Assembly (NCBI GenBank): GCA_937995985.1
Contig: CALKIR010000010.1
Coordinates: 1 to 64,000 of the forward strand
DNA: 64,000 bases
Direction of reading: 5' to 3'
Source: an uncultured Alcaligenaceae bacterium
Lineage (GTDB): Bacteria; Pseudomonadota; Gammaproteobacteria; Burkholderiales; Burkholderiaceae_B
The notes under the pieces were generated by a model. It made no database searches, was not told the DNA's origin, and saw nothing but the letters and a program-made list of their open reading frames with translations. This document shows positions 50,206-59,907 of this stretch, piece after piece. Both the position numbers and the translations under genes were made by a program. Position 1 is the stretch's first letter. The number at the start of each line of letters is the position of its first letter.

Positions 50206-50237
50206 ATCGGTCTTTGCCCCTGCGGGCCAAGACCGAT
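50206..50237. terminator. hairpin between rsmE and the barstar-family gene
   Basis: Outer arms ATCGGTCTT (50206-50214) and AAGACCGAT (50229-50237) are perfectly complementary, and the inner GC-rich sequence extends the stem imperfectly. It lies six bases past the barstar-gene stop on one side and 17 past rsmE on the other. U tracts are poor. Confidence 0.5.
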
Positions 50238-50242
50238 CGTGG

Positions 50243-50707
50243 TTAATCATCGCGCCGTAGATAAGGCTCCGGAGCGACCCCAGGCTCTGGATCATCATGC
50301 TTGCCTGCATGAACAATGGTGTAAACAAATCGACGCTCTTTATTAGTCGCGTAATCAGCGACATCATCTAGAGTTTGAATAATATCTTCGGCCGCTTGTC
50401 CGATAATTTCATCGCCAGTATGCAAGCGATCCAACCAAAGATATAACCCTTTAGGCTGATCCATCACCGTTTCGCTCAGACAATCATATAGAGCATCTAA
50501 ATCATTACCAAAAAACTGTGGGTAATCTACTGCTTTGGCAATGGCGCGCAAAACAGCAGAACGGCTACGGGCACGGTCACAATTTGCCACCATTACCGTA
50601 ATCCCCAGCTGCTCGGCCTGTTGAAACAGCTCTTCTCGCTGGCTTTCATTAGATTTAAAATGCCCTCCTATTTCGACATGCTTTTTAAATTTAGCAGCTA
50701 GGCTCAT
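50243..50707 (-). CDS. barstar family protein without adjacent RNase
   Basis: This 154-residue protein contains the barstar fold (PF01337-like) with VANCDRARSRSAVLRAIAKA and the conserved YPQFFGNDLDALYDCL segment that in barstar contacts barnase. Barstar is the intracellular inhibitor of a secreted ribonuclease. No barnase-like or toxin gene is nearby, so the partner is either elsewhere or the protein has another role. The C-terminus is acidic and Pro-rich (PEPGVAPEPYLRRDD). It is 48 bases downstream of sbcC. Confidence 0.85.
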   Translation of the reverse strand: MSLAAKFKKHVEIGGHFKSNESQREELFQQAEQLGITVMVANCDRARSRSAVLRAIAKAVDYPQFFGNDLDALYDCLSETVMDQPKGLYLWLDRLHTGDEIIGQAAEDIIQTLDDVADYATNKERRFVYTIVHAGKHDDPEPGVAPEPYLRRDD

Positions 50708-50755
50708 TGTTGTATTACTCCATTTATCTTATTGAGTGGTTCACCAACCCTAATC

Positions 50756-53700
50756 CTAATCCAACCTCTGACACCCTGGCCCAATCAAGCGACTGTGACC
50801 ACGCTGATTGGTCACCACCTCTATTTGAGTCCCGATACGCTCTTTTAATGTCGCCACATGGGAGATCAGTCCAATGAGCTTGGACTCATGACGCAAATTA
50901 GCCAAGGCATCTAAGGCCAGCGACAAGGCATCTTCGTCTAACGTACCAAAGCCCTCGTCTAGGAACAACGAATCAATACGTACATTATGACTGGCCATTT
51001 TAGATAGGCCCAAGGCTAAGGCTAAGCTGACGATAAAGCTCTCACCGCCGGATAAGTTTTGAGTTGAGCGCACACTACCTCCCTGATAATTATCAATAAC
51101 ATTAAGCAACAAAGGGTTGGTTGAATCTTGTTGCAACAGGTAGCGGGCACTCATGGTTTGCATCTGCTGATTGGCATAATACACCAATTGAGCAAAACTG
51201 AGACCCTGAGCAAAGTTCCGAAATCGTTTGCCATCACTTGAACCAATCAAATCATGCAATGCCGACCACCGCTCTAATTCTTTTTGTTGTTTTAAAACAG
51301 CTTCCTGATACTGCGCCAGCTCTTTTTTCGCCTGCTCATTAGCACGTAGCTGATACTCTAATTCATTATATTTTTGATTGCCTATTTTTAAGGCCTGACG
51401 ATACTGCTCTAATTCATGCTCTATTTCCAGTGTGCTCTGGGTTGTCAGCGCTTTATTACGCTCTTCTTGTAAACGCTGTGTGCAACGTTGAAGGGCACTC
51501 TGTAATTCAATTTTTCGATGCATTAATGCCTGTGCGCGTTGCTGTATGAGCTGCCGCTCTTCGACAGGTAAACTACGACGCTCATACTCTTCCCTGCCTT
51601 GAAAGCCATATGCCCTAATTTGCTGCAAAAACTCCCTTTGCTTGGCTTCAAACTGTTGGCGCAAGCGTTGCTGCAACTGAGCCTGTTGCGCTATTTTTTG
51701 GCGGTATACGGCGCACTCCTGTTGTGCCTGTTGCGCACGCTCGCGAGCATGCTCTCTTTGTGCGCTCAGCTGCTTAAGTTGCGCCTCAAACTGTTGACGC
51801 GCCTCTGCTACCGGTGTTGTGCCCAGTAGGTGCTGCCGACGGTCTTGAAGACGATGAGCCTCCTGCTCTTGCTCATTTATATGACGCTGTAACGCTGCTA
51901 ATTCCTCCTCCAAATCATTGAGTTCTCGTTGATATTGCTGCAGCATGATCTGATGATTATGCTGCTCCTCGCGCAGCCGTTGAGCCTGCTGCTCATAATC
52001 CTTCCACTGCTCCCAACGGCGCTGCAACGTAGCATATACGGCCTGTCCCTGTGCAAGACTGCTTATAGTCAGCCCAAAGGGCTCTAGTCCCTGAGCCAGG
52101 GCCTGCTGCAACGTAATGGCTTTGTGCTGTATTAATTCAAGCTGTGTGCTTATATCATTCAGCTGCTGTCTTTTTGATTCAATTTGCGCCTGCAAGATCA
52201 CTAGTTGTTGCTTATTATGGTCATATTTGTCCTTAAGCTGCCGCCCGTCTTGCTCTAAATAATTAATTCTCTCTAATTGCTTCTCCGCCTGCTGCACTTG
52301 CTGTGTTAGGGCATGCACCTCCTCCTGATAGGTCCGAACGGGTCCCAGCGATGTGCTCACCCATGGATGCTCCAATGCACCACATAAAGGGCAAGGCTCA
52401 CCTTTTTGCAGCATCGCACGCTGTTCCTCAAATTCGGCAACCAAACGCCTTAAGCTTAATTTTTCCCGTGCGTCATCGAGCCGCTTGCGCAAACTGTATA
52501 TTGTTTCTTGTTGCAACAACGCTGCCAAAGCACGCTGCTCTTGTTCGAGCTGCTCCTGCTGCTGCCTAAGCTGCTGTTCTAATTGCCGCTGTTGGGTCTC
52601 AAGCTCCTGCCGTGTATTGCCTGCTATTTTAGACTGCACTGCATTCATTTGCTGATGCAAAAGCTCAATATGCTCATTGTGGGCAGACAATTGCTCAATC
52701 TGCTGCTCGAAACGCCCTAGCTGCTCTCCCAACTGATAATCTGCCGCATGTCGCTGCTGATAGTGCTGAATATCCTGCAATTGTTTTTCCACATCGCTTA
52801 ATTGCACGCGCATATGCGCACAGGCCTTTTGTTTATTTTGCTTGCGGCTACATAGTTGCTCCTTGCGTTCATACAAAGTGCGAAGCACCGAGTCTATTCC
52901 CTTAAGCTGCTCATCTAATCTTTGTGCCTCCTCCCAAACTGGCTGTAATTCCTCTAAGCGCCGTTCTGCTTGCTCGTATTGATGCGTTACATGTTGGTAA
53001 TTAAGATGTGCAGCCTCAGCTGAGCGCTCTCTAGCAGGAAGCGCGCTGCGGTATCGTTGTAAGACCTGCTCCTGCTCCTCCTGTTGCTCGTGAAGGGCCT
53101 GCAATGCAGCATAGTGCGCCTCAAAACGGGCCGCTTTTTCAGCCCACTCTAAGCGCTCCTGTTCTGGTTGAAAGGCCACGATTTTTTTGAGATGCTGCTC
53201 TTGTTGGGCATTGAGCTGCTCCTGATCTTGCTTGATTTGCTCGAGAGTCTGCAGCCATTGCAATGCTTGCAGGCCTTGCTCAATTTGGCGCTCACACCTC
53301 CTATTATGAGCGGCATAATGCTGGTGCTCCTGCCTTAACAGCTGCTCTTGCTCCGCATCGAGCAACATAATCGTATCGCGCTGTCCACATAACGCTTCAT
53401 AACGCATCTGCTCATCGCGGCGCTTTTCATGTACTGTTTTGGAAATTTGTGCATAGATCTCAGTACCTGTAATTTGTTCTAACAAAGGGGCGCGCTCATC
53501 CGCGCCTGCCTGTAGAAAGGCCGCAAACGACCCCTGGGCTAATAACATTGAGCGGGTAAATCGCTCATAATTCAACCCTGTCAGCTTAGGAATGGCCTGC
53601 TGCACGTCCTGTATACCGCTGGCAATAAGAGTACCTCTATCCGCCTCAGCGAGCTCATGGCGAGCAGGTTGCAAATTACCCTCAGCCTGCCGACGTGCCC

Positions 53701-53998
53701 GGTGCTGCCCCCAATAACATCGGTAGCGCCCTGCAGGCGTAGCAAATACCACCTCCGCAAAGCACTCTCCAGTATGACGCGACATGATCTCATTGCTGTT
53801 TTGTGTGATGGCGCCCAACCGCGGCGTACGCCCATATAATGCTAAGCACAACGCATCTAAAATAGTGGTTTTACCTGAGCCAGTAGGCCCCGTAATGGCA
53901 AAAATTCCATCTGCCTCATAGGCTGGATGCGTGAAATCAATCATCCACTCGCCCACCAATGCGTTAAGGTTTTTAAAGCGCACTGTTAGTATTTTCAT
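50756..53998 (-). CDS. sbcC: nuclease SbcCD ATPase subunit SbcC
   Basis: SbcC is the Rad50-like SMC ATPase of the SbcCD complex, which cleaves DNA hairpins and protein-blocked ends. The 1080-residue protein has the N-terminal Walker A GPTGSGKTTILDALCL, and long Gln- and Glu-rich coiled coils at about 180-480 and 560-900. A zinc hook CPLCG (about 534-538) separates the coils. The C-terminal signature LSGGESFIVSLALALGLS and Walker B DSLFLDEGFGTLD complete the ATPase. Its start overlaps the sbcD stop by four bases. Confidence 0.95.
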   Translation of the reverse strand: MKILTVRFKNLNALVGEWMIDFTHPAYEADGIFAITGPTGSGKTTILDALCLALYGRTPRLGAITQNSNEIMSRHTGECFAEVVFATPAGRYRCYWGQHRARRQAEGNLQPARHELAEADRGTLIASGIQDVQQAIPKLTGLNYERFTRSMLLAQGSFAAFLQAGADERAPLLEQITGTEIYAQISKTVHEKRRDEQMRYEALCGQRDTIMLLDAEQEQLLRQEHQHYAAHNRRCERQIEQGLQALQWLQTLEQIKQDQEQLNAQQEQHLKKIVAFQPEQERLEWAEKAARFEAHYAALQALHEQQEEQEQVLQRYRSALPARERSAEAAHLNYQHVTHQYEQAERRLEELQPVWEEAQRLDEQLKGIDSVLRTLYERKEQLCSRKQNKQKACAHMRVQLSDVEKQLQDIQHYQQRHAADYQLGEQLGRFEQQIEQLSAHNEHIELLHQQMNAVQSKIAGNTRQELETQQRQLEQQLRQQQEQLEQEQRALAALLQQETIYSLRKRLDDAREKLSLRRLVAEFEEQRAMLQKGEPCPLCGALEHPWVSTSLGPVRTYQEEVHALTQQVQQAEKQLERINYLEQDGRQLKDKYDHNKQQLVILQAQIESKRQQLNDISTQLELIQHKAITLQQALAQGLEPFGLTISSLAQGQAVYATLQRRWEQWKDYEQQAQRLREEQHNHQIMLQQYQRELNDLEEELAALQRHINEQEQEAHRLQDRRQHLLGTTPVAEARQQFEAQLKQLSAQREHARERAQQAQQECAVYRQKIAQQAQLQQRLRQQFEAKQREFLQQIRAYGFQGREEYERRSLPVEERQLIQQRAQALMHRKIELQSALQRCTQRLQEERNKALTTQSTLEIEHELEQYRQALKIGNQKYNELEYQLRANEQAKKELAQYQEAVLKQQKELERWSALHDLIGSSDGKRFRNFAQGLSFAQLVYYANQQMQTMSARYLLQQDSTNPLLLNVIDNYQGGSVRSTQNLSGGESFIVSLALALGLSKMASHNVRIDSLFLDEGFGTLDEDALSLALDALANLRHESKLIGLISHVATLKERIGTQIEVVTNQRGHSRLIGPGCQRLD

Positions 53999-55281
53999 CG
54001 CTGCTCTACCCCTCCCTCTGCCAGTAATTGCAGTGCCTCCAGGTAAGTACGTTTGAGCTCCTCATGCTGCTCAGGGGCGACTTCAGCAGCAATTAAACGC
54101 CGCTCAAAAACCTCTAATGGGGTCAATTCGGGCAAAGGCTTCTCAGCACGCATGGGGGCCAATATGGCTTTCATTAGCTGCTGATTCTGCAATTTCAATA
54201 ATTCCAGTTCCGAGCCTTGAATGAGCTCCTCAATCTGAGTACGCAATGTCCCCATCACCTCATCTCCGGTATAAATAATTTCTAACCAGATCGACTCTTG
54301 TTGCTCTTTACACGCCTGCAGCTGTGCCTCAATGGCTGCCCAATTCCCCTCTATGCGCTGTAAACGCTGAAACACTGGCACTGCCAAGCAGTGTAGTCGG
54401 AGTTCAAACCCATGGCGCCGCCATACTGAACATTCTGCAGGAATGGCTTGTGTTGCTGCCCCCTCCTCGTAGATTGAAAGCAAACACACAGACTTCCTTT
54501 GTGTGGCCTCACCAAATCCCATTGGCAATGGCGATCCGCTATAGCGCACCCAATCTCGCTGGCCCACTTGCTGTGGCACATGTAAATGACCCAAGGCAAC
54601 ATAATCAAAAACCTGATCAAATACATGAGGAGCAATATGACCCAAGCCACCTACCACCAAATCCCGTACCCCATCATCGGCCTGGGTATGCCCTCCTACC
54701 GTAAACAAATGCCCCATCGCGATGATGGGAACAGGTTTATTAAGCCCCTGCTGATACTGCTGAGCCACCTGAGCAACCTGTTGGTAATGCGCCTCTACCC
54801 CTTGTCTATAACGTGCTGCCTTTTCCTCAAGACGCTCCCCACTGTGCATGAGCCGAACGTCACGCTCACGTAAATAAGGCACAGCTGCCACAATTAATAA
54901 CGGCTGCTGCTGCCTATCTCGTAACAGCAGCACCTCATCTTCTGGATCCAGAGCGTGGCCAATCACATGGACCTGTAAGGCCTTGAGCAAAGCATGAGGG
55001 GCATTTAACAAAGTTGGAGAATCATGATTACCCCCAATCACCACCACATGCTGACAAGCAGTCTGACTCACTGCCGACAAAAACTGATAATACATAGCCT
55101 GCACATGATGACTGGGCGTGCTGCTATCAAATATATCGCCAGCAATCAGCAATACATCCACTTGATGTGCATGAATGGTATGTAATAACCAATCTAAAAA
55201 TGACTGAAACTCTTGTTCTCGACTCCGACCATATAACAAGCGTCCCAAATGCCAATCAGAAGTATGTAAAACCGTAAGCAT
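53995..55281 (-). CDS. sbcD: nuclease SbcCD exonuclease subunit SbcD
   Basis: SbcD is the Mre11-like metallophosphoesterase of SbcCD. The 429-residue form starting at 55281 (MLTVLHTSDWHLGRLLYG) has the calcineurin-like motifs DWHLG, AGDIFDSSTPS, IGGNHDSPTLL, GHLFTVGG and GHLHVPQ. The frame is open to 55371, but the extra 30 residues would overlap maeB and run across the maeB terminator, so the shorter start is preferred. The leader has only GATAGAG before the ATG. Confidence 0.93.
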   Translation of the reverse strand: MLTVLHTSDWHLGRLLYGRSREQEFQSFLDWLLHTIHAHQVDVLLIAGDIFDSSTPSHHVQAMYYQFLSAVSQTACQHVVVIGGNHDSPTLLNAPHALLKALQVHVIGHALDPEDEVLLLRDRQQQPLLIVAAVPYLRERDVRLMHSGERLEEKAARYRQGVEAHYQQVAQVAQQYQQGLNKPVPIIAMGHLFTVGGHTQADDGVRDLVVGGLGHIAPHVFDQVFDYVALGHLHVPQQVGQRDWVRYSGSPLPMGFGEATQRKSVCLLSIYEEGAATQAIPAECSVWRRHGFELRLHCLAVPVFQRLQRIEGNWAAIEAQLQACKEQQESIWLEIIYTGDEVMGTLRTQIEELIQGSELELLKLQNQQLMKAILAPMRAEKPLPELTPLEVFERRLIAAEVAPEQHEELKRTYLEALQLLAEGGVEQR

Positions 55282-55292
55282 CTCTATCGCCC

Positions 55293-55320
55293 AAAAAACA
55301 CAGGGGCATTGAGCCCCTGT
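55293..55320 (-). terminator. intrinsic terminator of maeB, directly before sbcD
   Basis: On the minus strand a perfect eight-base-pair stem (ACAGGGGC / GCCCCTGT, five-base loop, 55300-55320) is followed by G and six T residues (55293-55298). It lies 28 bases past the maeB stop and its U tract ends only 11 bases before the sbcD ATG at 55281. It may therefore also act as an attenuator for sbcD-sbcC. Confidence 0.8.
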
Positions 55321-55348
55321 ATTGATGCACCTTGAAATGAACTGAACC

Positions 55349-57640
55349 CTAGCGATTAGCCTTGTTAGCATCCACTACCGTTAACGCAGTCATATTAATA
55401 ATACGACGCACGGAAGAGCTAGACGTTAAAATGGCTGCGGGAGCATTAGCGCCAAGCAAGAAGGGCCCAATCGCCACGTGTCCACCGCTTTCGGTTTTTA
55501 ATAAATTGTATGAAATATTTGCTGCATCCACATTGGGGCAAATAAGTAAATTGGCTGAGCCAGTCAAGGTGGTTTGAGGCAAAATACGACGCCGCAACTC
55601 TTCATCCAAGGCGCAATCAGCATGCATCTCTCCATCCACCTCTAGGTCGGGATCCATTTCGCGGATCAAGGCCAATGCCTCACGCATTTTTTCTCCGGAA
55701 CTAGAACTATCAGAGCCAAAATTGGAACGCGATAATAAGGCGGCCTTGGGTTCTACATTGAGCTGACGCATACGACGCGCACACGCAACAGTAATCTCAG
55801 CCAACTCAAGTGCGGTAGGATTATCATTAACATGCGTATCAGCGAGGGCCACAGTACGCTCACCAAGCAGTAAAATATTCATCGCCCCATAGGTGTGGAC
55901 CCCTGGCTCTTTGCCTAAGACCTCATCAATAAAGCGCAAATGATTCCCATAAGTGCCCACCGTACCACAAATCAACCCATCCGCATCCCCCAAATACACC
56001 ATCATGGCGGCAATTAAAGTAGAGCGGCGACGCATTTCAACACGAGCAATTTCTTTGGTCACCCCACGTCGGCACATCAATTCCCAATAGGCTGACCAAT
56101 AGCGATTAAAGCGCTCATCATGCTCCGGATTGGTGACCTCTACATCCACCCCTAAACGCAAACGCAGCCCGTAACGCTGTATTCGTTGCTCAAGCACACT
56201 TGGGCGCCCGACTAAAATAGGTTTGGCCAATTTTTCATCCACAACCACTTGGACAGCTCTCAATACACGCTCATCCTCACCCTCGGCAAAGACAATACGC
56301 GATTTACCGCCGTCTTGGACCAACTCTTTAGCCAACTCGTAGATGGGGCGCATAAAGGCGCCAGAACGGTGTACAAACTGGCGTAACTGATACACATACG
56401 TATCAAAATCCTCAATAGGACGGGTTGCTACCCCCTCCTCCATAGCCGCCTTAGCAACAGCTGGCGCAATACGGGAAATCAACCGAGAATCAAAGGGCTT
56501 GGGGATAAAATATTTAGGCCCAAACTCTAAATTTTCTAAGCTATAAGCAATGGCCACCACCTCATCCTGCTCTTCGCGCGCTAACTGACAAATCGCATGG
56601 ACAGCCGCTATCTCCATCCCTCGGGTAATAGAAGTGGCCCCAACATCTAAAGCCCCTCTAAAAATATATGGGAAACACAAAACATTATTGACCTGGTTCG
56701 GATAATCTGAACGCCCGGTAGCCATTACCACATCATCACGAACCGCATGCGCAACCTCTGGCAGAATTTCAGGAGTGGGATTAGCCAAAGCCAGTATCAG
56801 TGGCCGATCTGCCATACGTGCCACCATCTCAGCACTCAATACGCCCCCTGCTGAGAGTCCTAAAAACACATCCGCATCATCAATAATGTCATTTAGGGTG
56901 CGCGCATCGGTCTCACGGGCAAACTTTTCTTTGTTTTCGTCCATGAGCACCGTACGCCCCTTATATAGCACCCCCTCAATATCGGTCACCCAGATATTTT
57001 CTAAGGGCAAGCCTAAATCTAACAAAAGATTCAGACATGCTAACGCTGCAGCACCCGCCCCAGAGACCACCACCTTGACCTCTGTGAGCTCTTTTTCTAC
57101 TACAGCTAAACCATTTAAAAACGCAGCTGCGACACAAATGGCAGTACCATGCTGATCATCATGAAAAACGGGGATATTCATGCGCTCTCGGAGTTTACGC
57201 TCGACTTCAAAACACTCGGGCGCCTTAATATCCTCGAGATTAATTCCCCCAAAAGTAGGCTCCAAACCAGCAATAATATCCACTAAGCGATCAGGATCAG
57301 TCTCATCAATTTCTATATCAAAGACATCAATGCCAGCAAAGTTTTTAAATAATACTGCCTTGCCCTCCATCACAGGTTTGGACGCTAAGGCGCCAATATT
57401 GCCCAACCCTAACACGGCAGTACCGTTAGTAATGACCCCTACCAAATTGCCTCTACCTGTATAGCGAAAAGCATTTTGCGGATCGGCGACTATCTCCTCA
57501 CAGGCGGCGGCAACACCGGGTGAATAAGCTAGGGCGAGGTCGCGCTGGTTAGAAAGCTGTTTGGTGGGCGTTACCGAAAGCTTGCCCGGACGCCCCTGCT
57601 CGTGATAGAGCAAAGCGGCTTTACGCAAATTGTCATCCAT
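55349..57640 (-). CDS. maeB: NADP-dependent malic enzyme with phosphotransacetylase-like domain (MaeB type)
   Basis: MaeB decarboxylates malate to pyruvate, producing NADPH. The 763-residue protein has a malic-enzyme part (about 1-420) with [44 protein letters not shown] and the nucleotide-binding [12 protein letters not shown]. The C-terminal part (about 430-755) is phosphotransacetylase-like, with [31 protein letters not shown] and [18 protein letters not shown]. This domain is thought to be regulatory in such enzymes. It ends with a strong terminator. Confidence 0.96.
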   Translation of the reverse strand: MDDNLRKAALLYHEQGRPGKLSVTPTKQLSNQRDLALAYSPGVAAACEEIVADPQNAFRYTGRGNLVGVITNGTAVLGLGNIGALASKPVMEGKAVLFKNFAGIDVFDIEIDETDPDRLVDIIAGLEPTFGGINLEDIKAPECFEVERKLRERMNIPVFHDDQHGTAICVAAAFLNGLAVVEKELTEVKVVVSGAGAAALACLNLLLDLGLPLENIWVTDIEGVLYKGRTVLMDENKEKFARETDARTLNDIIDDADVFLGLSAGGVLSAEMVARMADRPLILALANPTPEILPEVAHAVRDDVVMATGRSDYPNQVNNVLCFPYIFRGALDVGATSITRGMEIAAVHAICQLAREEQDEVVAIAYSLENLEFGPKYFIPKPFDSRLISRIAPAVAKAAMEEGVATRPIEDFDTYVYQLRQFVHRSGAFMRPIYELAKELVQDGGKSRIVFAEGEDERVLRAVQVVVDEKLAKPILVGRPSVLEQRIQRYGLRLRLGVDVEVTNPEHDERFNRYWSAYWELMCRRGVTKEIARVEMRRRSTLIAAMMVYLGDADGLICGTVGTYGNHLRFIDEVLGKEPGVHTYGAMNILLLGERTVALADTHVNDNPTALELAEITVACARRMRQLNVEPKAALLSRSNFGSDSSSSGEKMREALALIREMDPDLEVDGEMHADCALDEELRRRILPQTTLTGSANLLICPNVDAANISYNLLKTESGGHVAIGPFLLGANAPAAILTSSSSVRRIINMTALTVVDANKANR

Positions 57641-57735
57641 AATGTGTGTTACCCAATTACAGTATGTTAATTGTGATTGTTTCTGCTTATTAAAGCATCA
57701 TTCTAACTATAGTCTACACATTTGCACATGCTGCA

Positions 57736-58620
57736 CTACAGCAATGCCAAAAAACGCCCTTTGGGATCAAACTTTTTTTGTACCGCAGCATCTAACTCTT
57801 GAGCCCAAATGGTCTGCTCAGCTGTCCAGCTTACCCTTGCTTGCCAGGCTGGCTGCAAACAGGCGTGGCCATCGAGCACCACCCATTCTACCCAACCCAG
57901 CTCAAGCCCTTGACCTAAAACCAAATAGGCGAGATTAATGGTATCGGGGTCCACCAAGGCATCGAGACGATAACGGCCCGGCCAAGCAGGCAAAGCAGCG
58001 CAACTACGCCCTATAGGGGTTTCGAGCAACTGAAATAGCTGGGGAATTAAGTACTGTAACGCACGACTATTTAAGCTCATCCCCGACTGGGCACCAAAAG
58101 GCCCCAACCGTGCTACGGAGCAATCTGCAAGCACCATCGAAGCCATTTGTAGCCCCGAATGCGCTAAAGGCCGCCCGCGATGAAAACGAACATCAGCTAA
58201 CCAATCAATAACCCGCATATCCGCAGGCAACTCGGAAAACTGCGTCAACCCCACAGATACTAGCTGTTGCATCGTTGCACCAGGCTCGAGATAAAAACGC
58301 CCCTGTTCATCAATAGGCTCACAACGATTTAAATGTCTTGGGTCTATCCACAGCGCTGACTCCGTGTGACATGAACTGTCATGAGACTTCATAGGACCGA
58401 GCGCAAGCGGCACGTCGAAATGCTGGGCTAATAAAAATACCGCATGGACCTGGCTGGACTCAGTAGGCATAAACAGCCTATGCTCTAGGCCACTGCGTGG
58501 TTCTATAAAGGGCCGAAGTAATGCAGCAAACTCTTGATGCACACGATCACAAAAACGTTCCCAAGCCGATCGTTTAGGAACCCGCCCTTTCAAAAAAGCA
58601 CGACGAGAATTTAATGTCAT
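57736..58620 (-). CDS. FAD-linked-oxidase-like protein with degenerate cofactor site
   Basis: This 294-residue protein most resembles the N-terminal FAD-binding (PCMH/GlcE-type) domain of FAD-linked oxidases. There is a helix-strand segment with VFLLAQHFDVPLALGP (61-76), an ALWIDPRHLNRCEPIDEQGR stretch and YLEPGATMQQLV (near 109-120), and a C-terminal KKFDPKGRFLALL resembling the usual FDPxGxFNPG ending. The glycine-rich pyrophosphate-binding loop expected after VP is replaced by GPMKSHDSSCHTES, so FAD binding is doubtful. The protein starts SRRAFLKG, which resembles a Tat motif, but no hydrophobic core follows. Function unknown. It is divergent from the aminotransferase gene. Confidence 0.6.
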   Translation of the reverse strand: MTLNSRRAFLKGRVPKRSAWERFCDRVHQEFAALLRPFIEPRSGLEHRLFMPTESSQVHAVFLLAQHFDVPLALGPMKSHDSSCHTESALWIDPRHLNRCEPIDEQGRFYLEPGATMQQLVSVGLTQFSELPADMRVIDWLADVRFHRGRPLAHSGLQMASMVLADCSVARLGPFGAQSGMSLNSRALQYLIPQLFQLLETPIGRSCAALPAWPGRYRLDALVDPDTINLAYLVLGQGLELGWVEWVVLDGHACLQPAWQARVSWTAEQTIWAQELDAAVQKKFDPKGRFLALL

Positions 58621-58725
58621 AATAAGCGAAGTATTTTTGCAGTACGAAAGTCTTCAAAATCATACTGCAGCATAACTTTTTTAACGACTTGATATTCATT
58701 TTAGCCATCATAACGCAGGTTTTTT

Positions 58726-59901
58726 ATGCAACGCTCAGTACATCTTGCTCACCGCACCCAACAGACTGTCCCCTTCCATGCGGTTGAACTCTTTAAAACC
58801 GCTCAAGCCCTCAGCCAAGCAGGTCACGACATCATTAGCCTTGGCATTGGAGAGCCTGATTTCACTGCCCCACGACCAGTGGTTGAGGCCCTACAACAGG
58901 CAGCAGAACAAGGGCTCACCCAATACACCCCCCCTGCTGGCACGGCCGCTTTGCGCGAGGCACTGAGCGATTACTATGCTCAATTCTTTCAGGCATCCGT
59001 AGCACCCGAGCGCATTATAGTGACCGCTGGCGCCTCTGGTGCCCTAAATTTGGTCTGTTTGACGATGATTAACCCCGGAGATGAGGTCTTGATGCCTGAC
59101 CCCTCCTATCCTGCCAACCAAAACTTTATTATTGCTGCTGGTGGGACCCCAAAACTGATTCCTACATCGGCCTCCCAGCGCTTTCATTTAACCGCTGCCG
59201 ATATTGAGGCTCACTGGGGACCTCACACCCGCGGTGTGCTCATCGCCTCCCCTAATAATCCTACCGGTGCCAGCATCGCCCCCGCTGAGTTGCGTGCTCT
59301 TGTTGCCGCTGTACGCGCCCGAGGGGGGTTTATTATTATGGATGAAATTTATCTCGGTCTGTATTACGAACAGCCTCCGCACAGCGCTCTTTGCGTTGAT
59401 GATGATATTGTCATTATCAATAGCTTTTCTAAATACTTTCATATGACTGGATGGCGCTTGGGCTGGGCCATCTTGCCCCAAGCACTTAGCGATGCAGCAG
59501 AACAGCTTACCGCCAGCCTCTCTATCTGCGCTCCAAGCCTTGCCCAACATGCGGCCCTGGCCTGTTTTACTGATGAGTCACTCGAAATTTACGAGCAGCG
59601 CCGCCGCGCTTTCCAAGCACGGCGAGACTATCTGGTCCCCGCTTTAGAATCCATCGGCTTTGATATTCCTGTCCATCCTGATGGAGCCTTCTACATTTAT
59701 GCAGATATCAGCCAATTTGCCGACGACAGCTATGCATTTTCTCAGCGCCTACTTAATGAGGCGCATGTGGCTGCAGTGCCCGGGATTGATTTTGGCCCTC
59801 ATTTTGCCGCGCGTATGATACGTTTTTCTTATGCAACCAGCCAAACACGACTGGAGCAGGCAGTCGCCCGCATGCAGCAATTCCTCCGTGCAGGCAGCTA
59901 A
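58726..59901 (+). CDS. PLP-dependent class I/II aminotransferase
   Basis: This 391-residue protein is a fold-type I aminotransferase of the aspartate or alanine aminotransferase group. It has SLGIGEPDFTAPRPVVEAL, TQYTPPAGTAALREAL, SPNNPTG, DEIYLGLYYE, the PLP-binding Lys in NSFSKYFHMTGWRLGW, and Arg in IRFSYA that binds the substrate carboxylate. The exact amino donor cannot be assigned from sequence. It ends six bases from the convergent lytic transglycosylase stop. Confidence 0.9.
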   Translation: MQRSVHLAHRTQQTVPFHAVELFKTAQALSQAGHDIISLGIGEPDFTAPRPVVEALQQAAEQGLTQYTPPAGTAALREALSDYYAQFFQASVAPERIIVTAGASGALNLVCLTMINPGDEVLMPDPSYPANQNFIIAAGGTPKLIPTSASQRFHLTAADIEAHWGPHTRGVLIASPNNPTGASIAPAELRALVAAVRARGGFIIMDEIYLGLYYEQPPHSALCVDDDIVIINSFSKYFHMTGWRLGWAILPQALSDAAEQLTASLSICAPSLAQHAALACFTDESLEIYEQRRRAFQARRDYLVPALESIGFDIPVHPDGAFYIYADISQFADDSYAFSQRLLNEAHVAAVPGIDFGPHFAARMIRFSYATSQTRLEQAVARMQQFLRAGS

Positions 59902-59907
59902 ACAAGC

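Noticed and set aside
52300..52600. Low-complexity Gln/Leu-rich stretch within sbcC as a repeat element
   Set aside because: It encodes coiled coil of SbcC with varied codons; it is not a DNA repeat array or CRISPR.
57736..57775. Tat signal peptide on the FAD-like protein (SRRAFLKG)
   Set aside because: The twin-arginine-like motif is not followed by a hydrophobic core or cleavage site, so export is not supported. Coordinates shown are approximate for the gene end; the N-terminus is near 58600.
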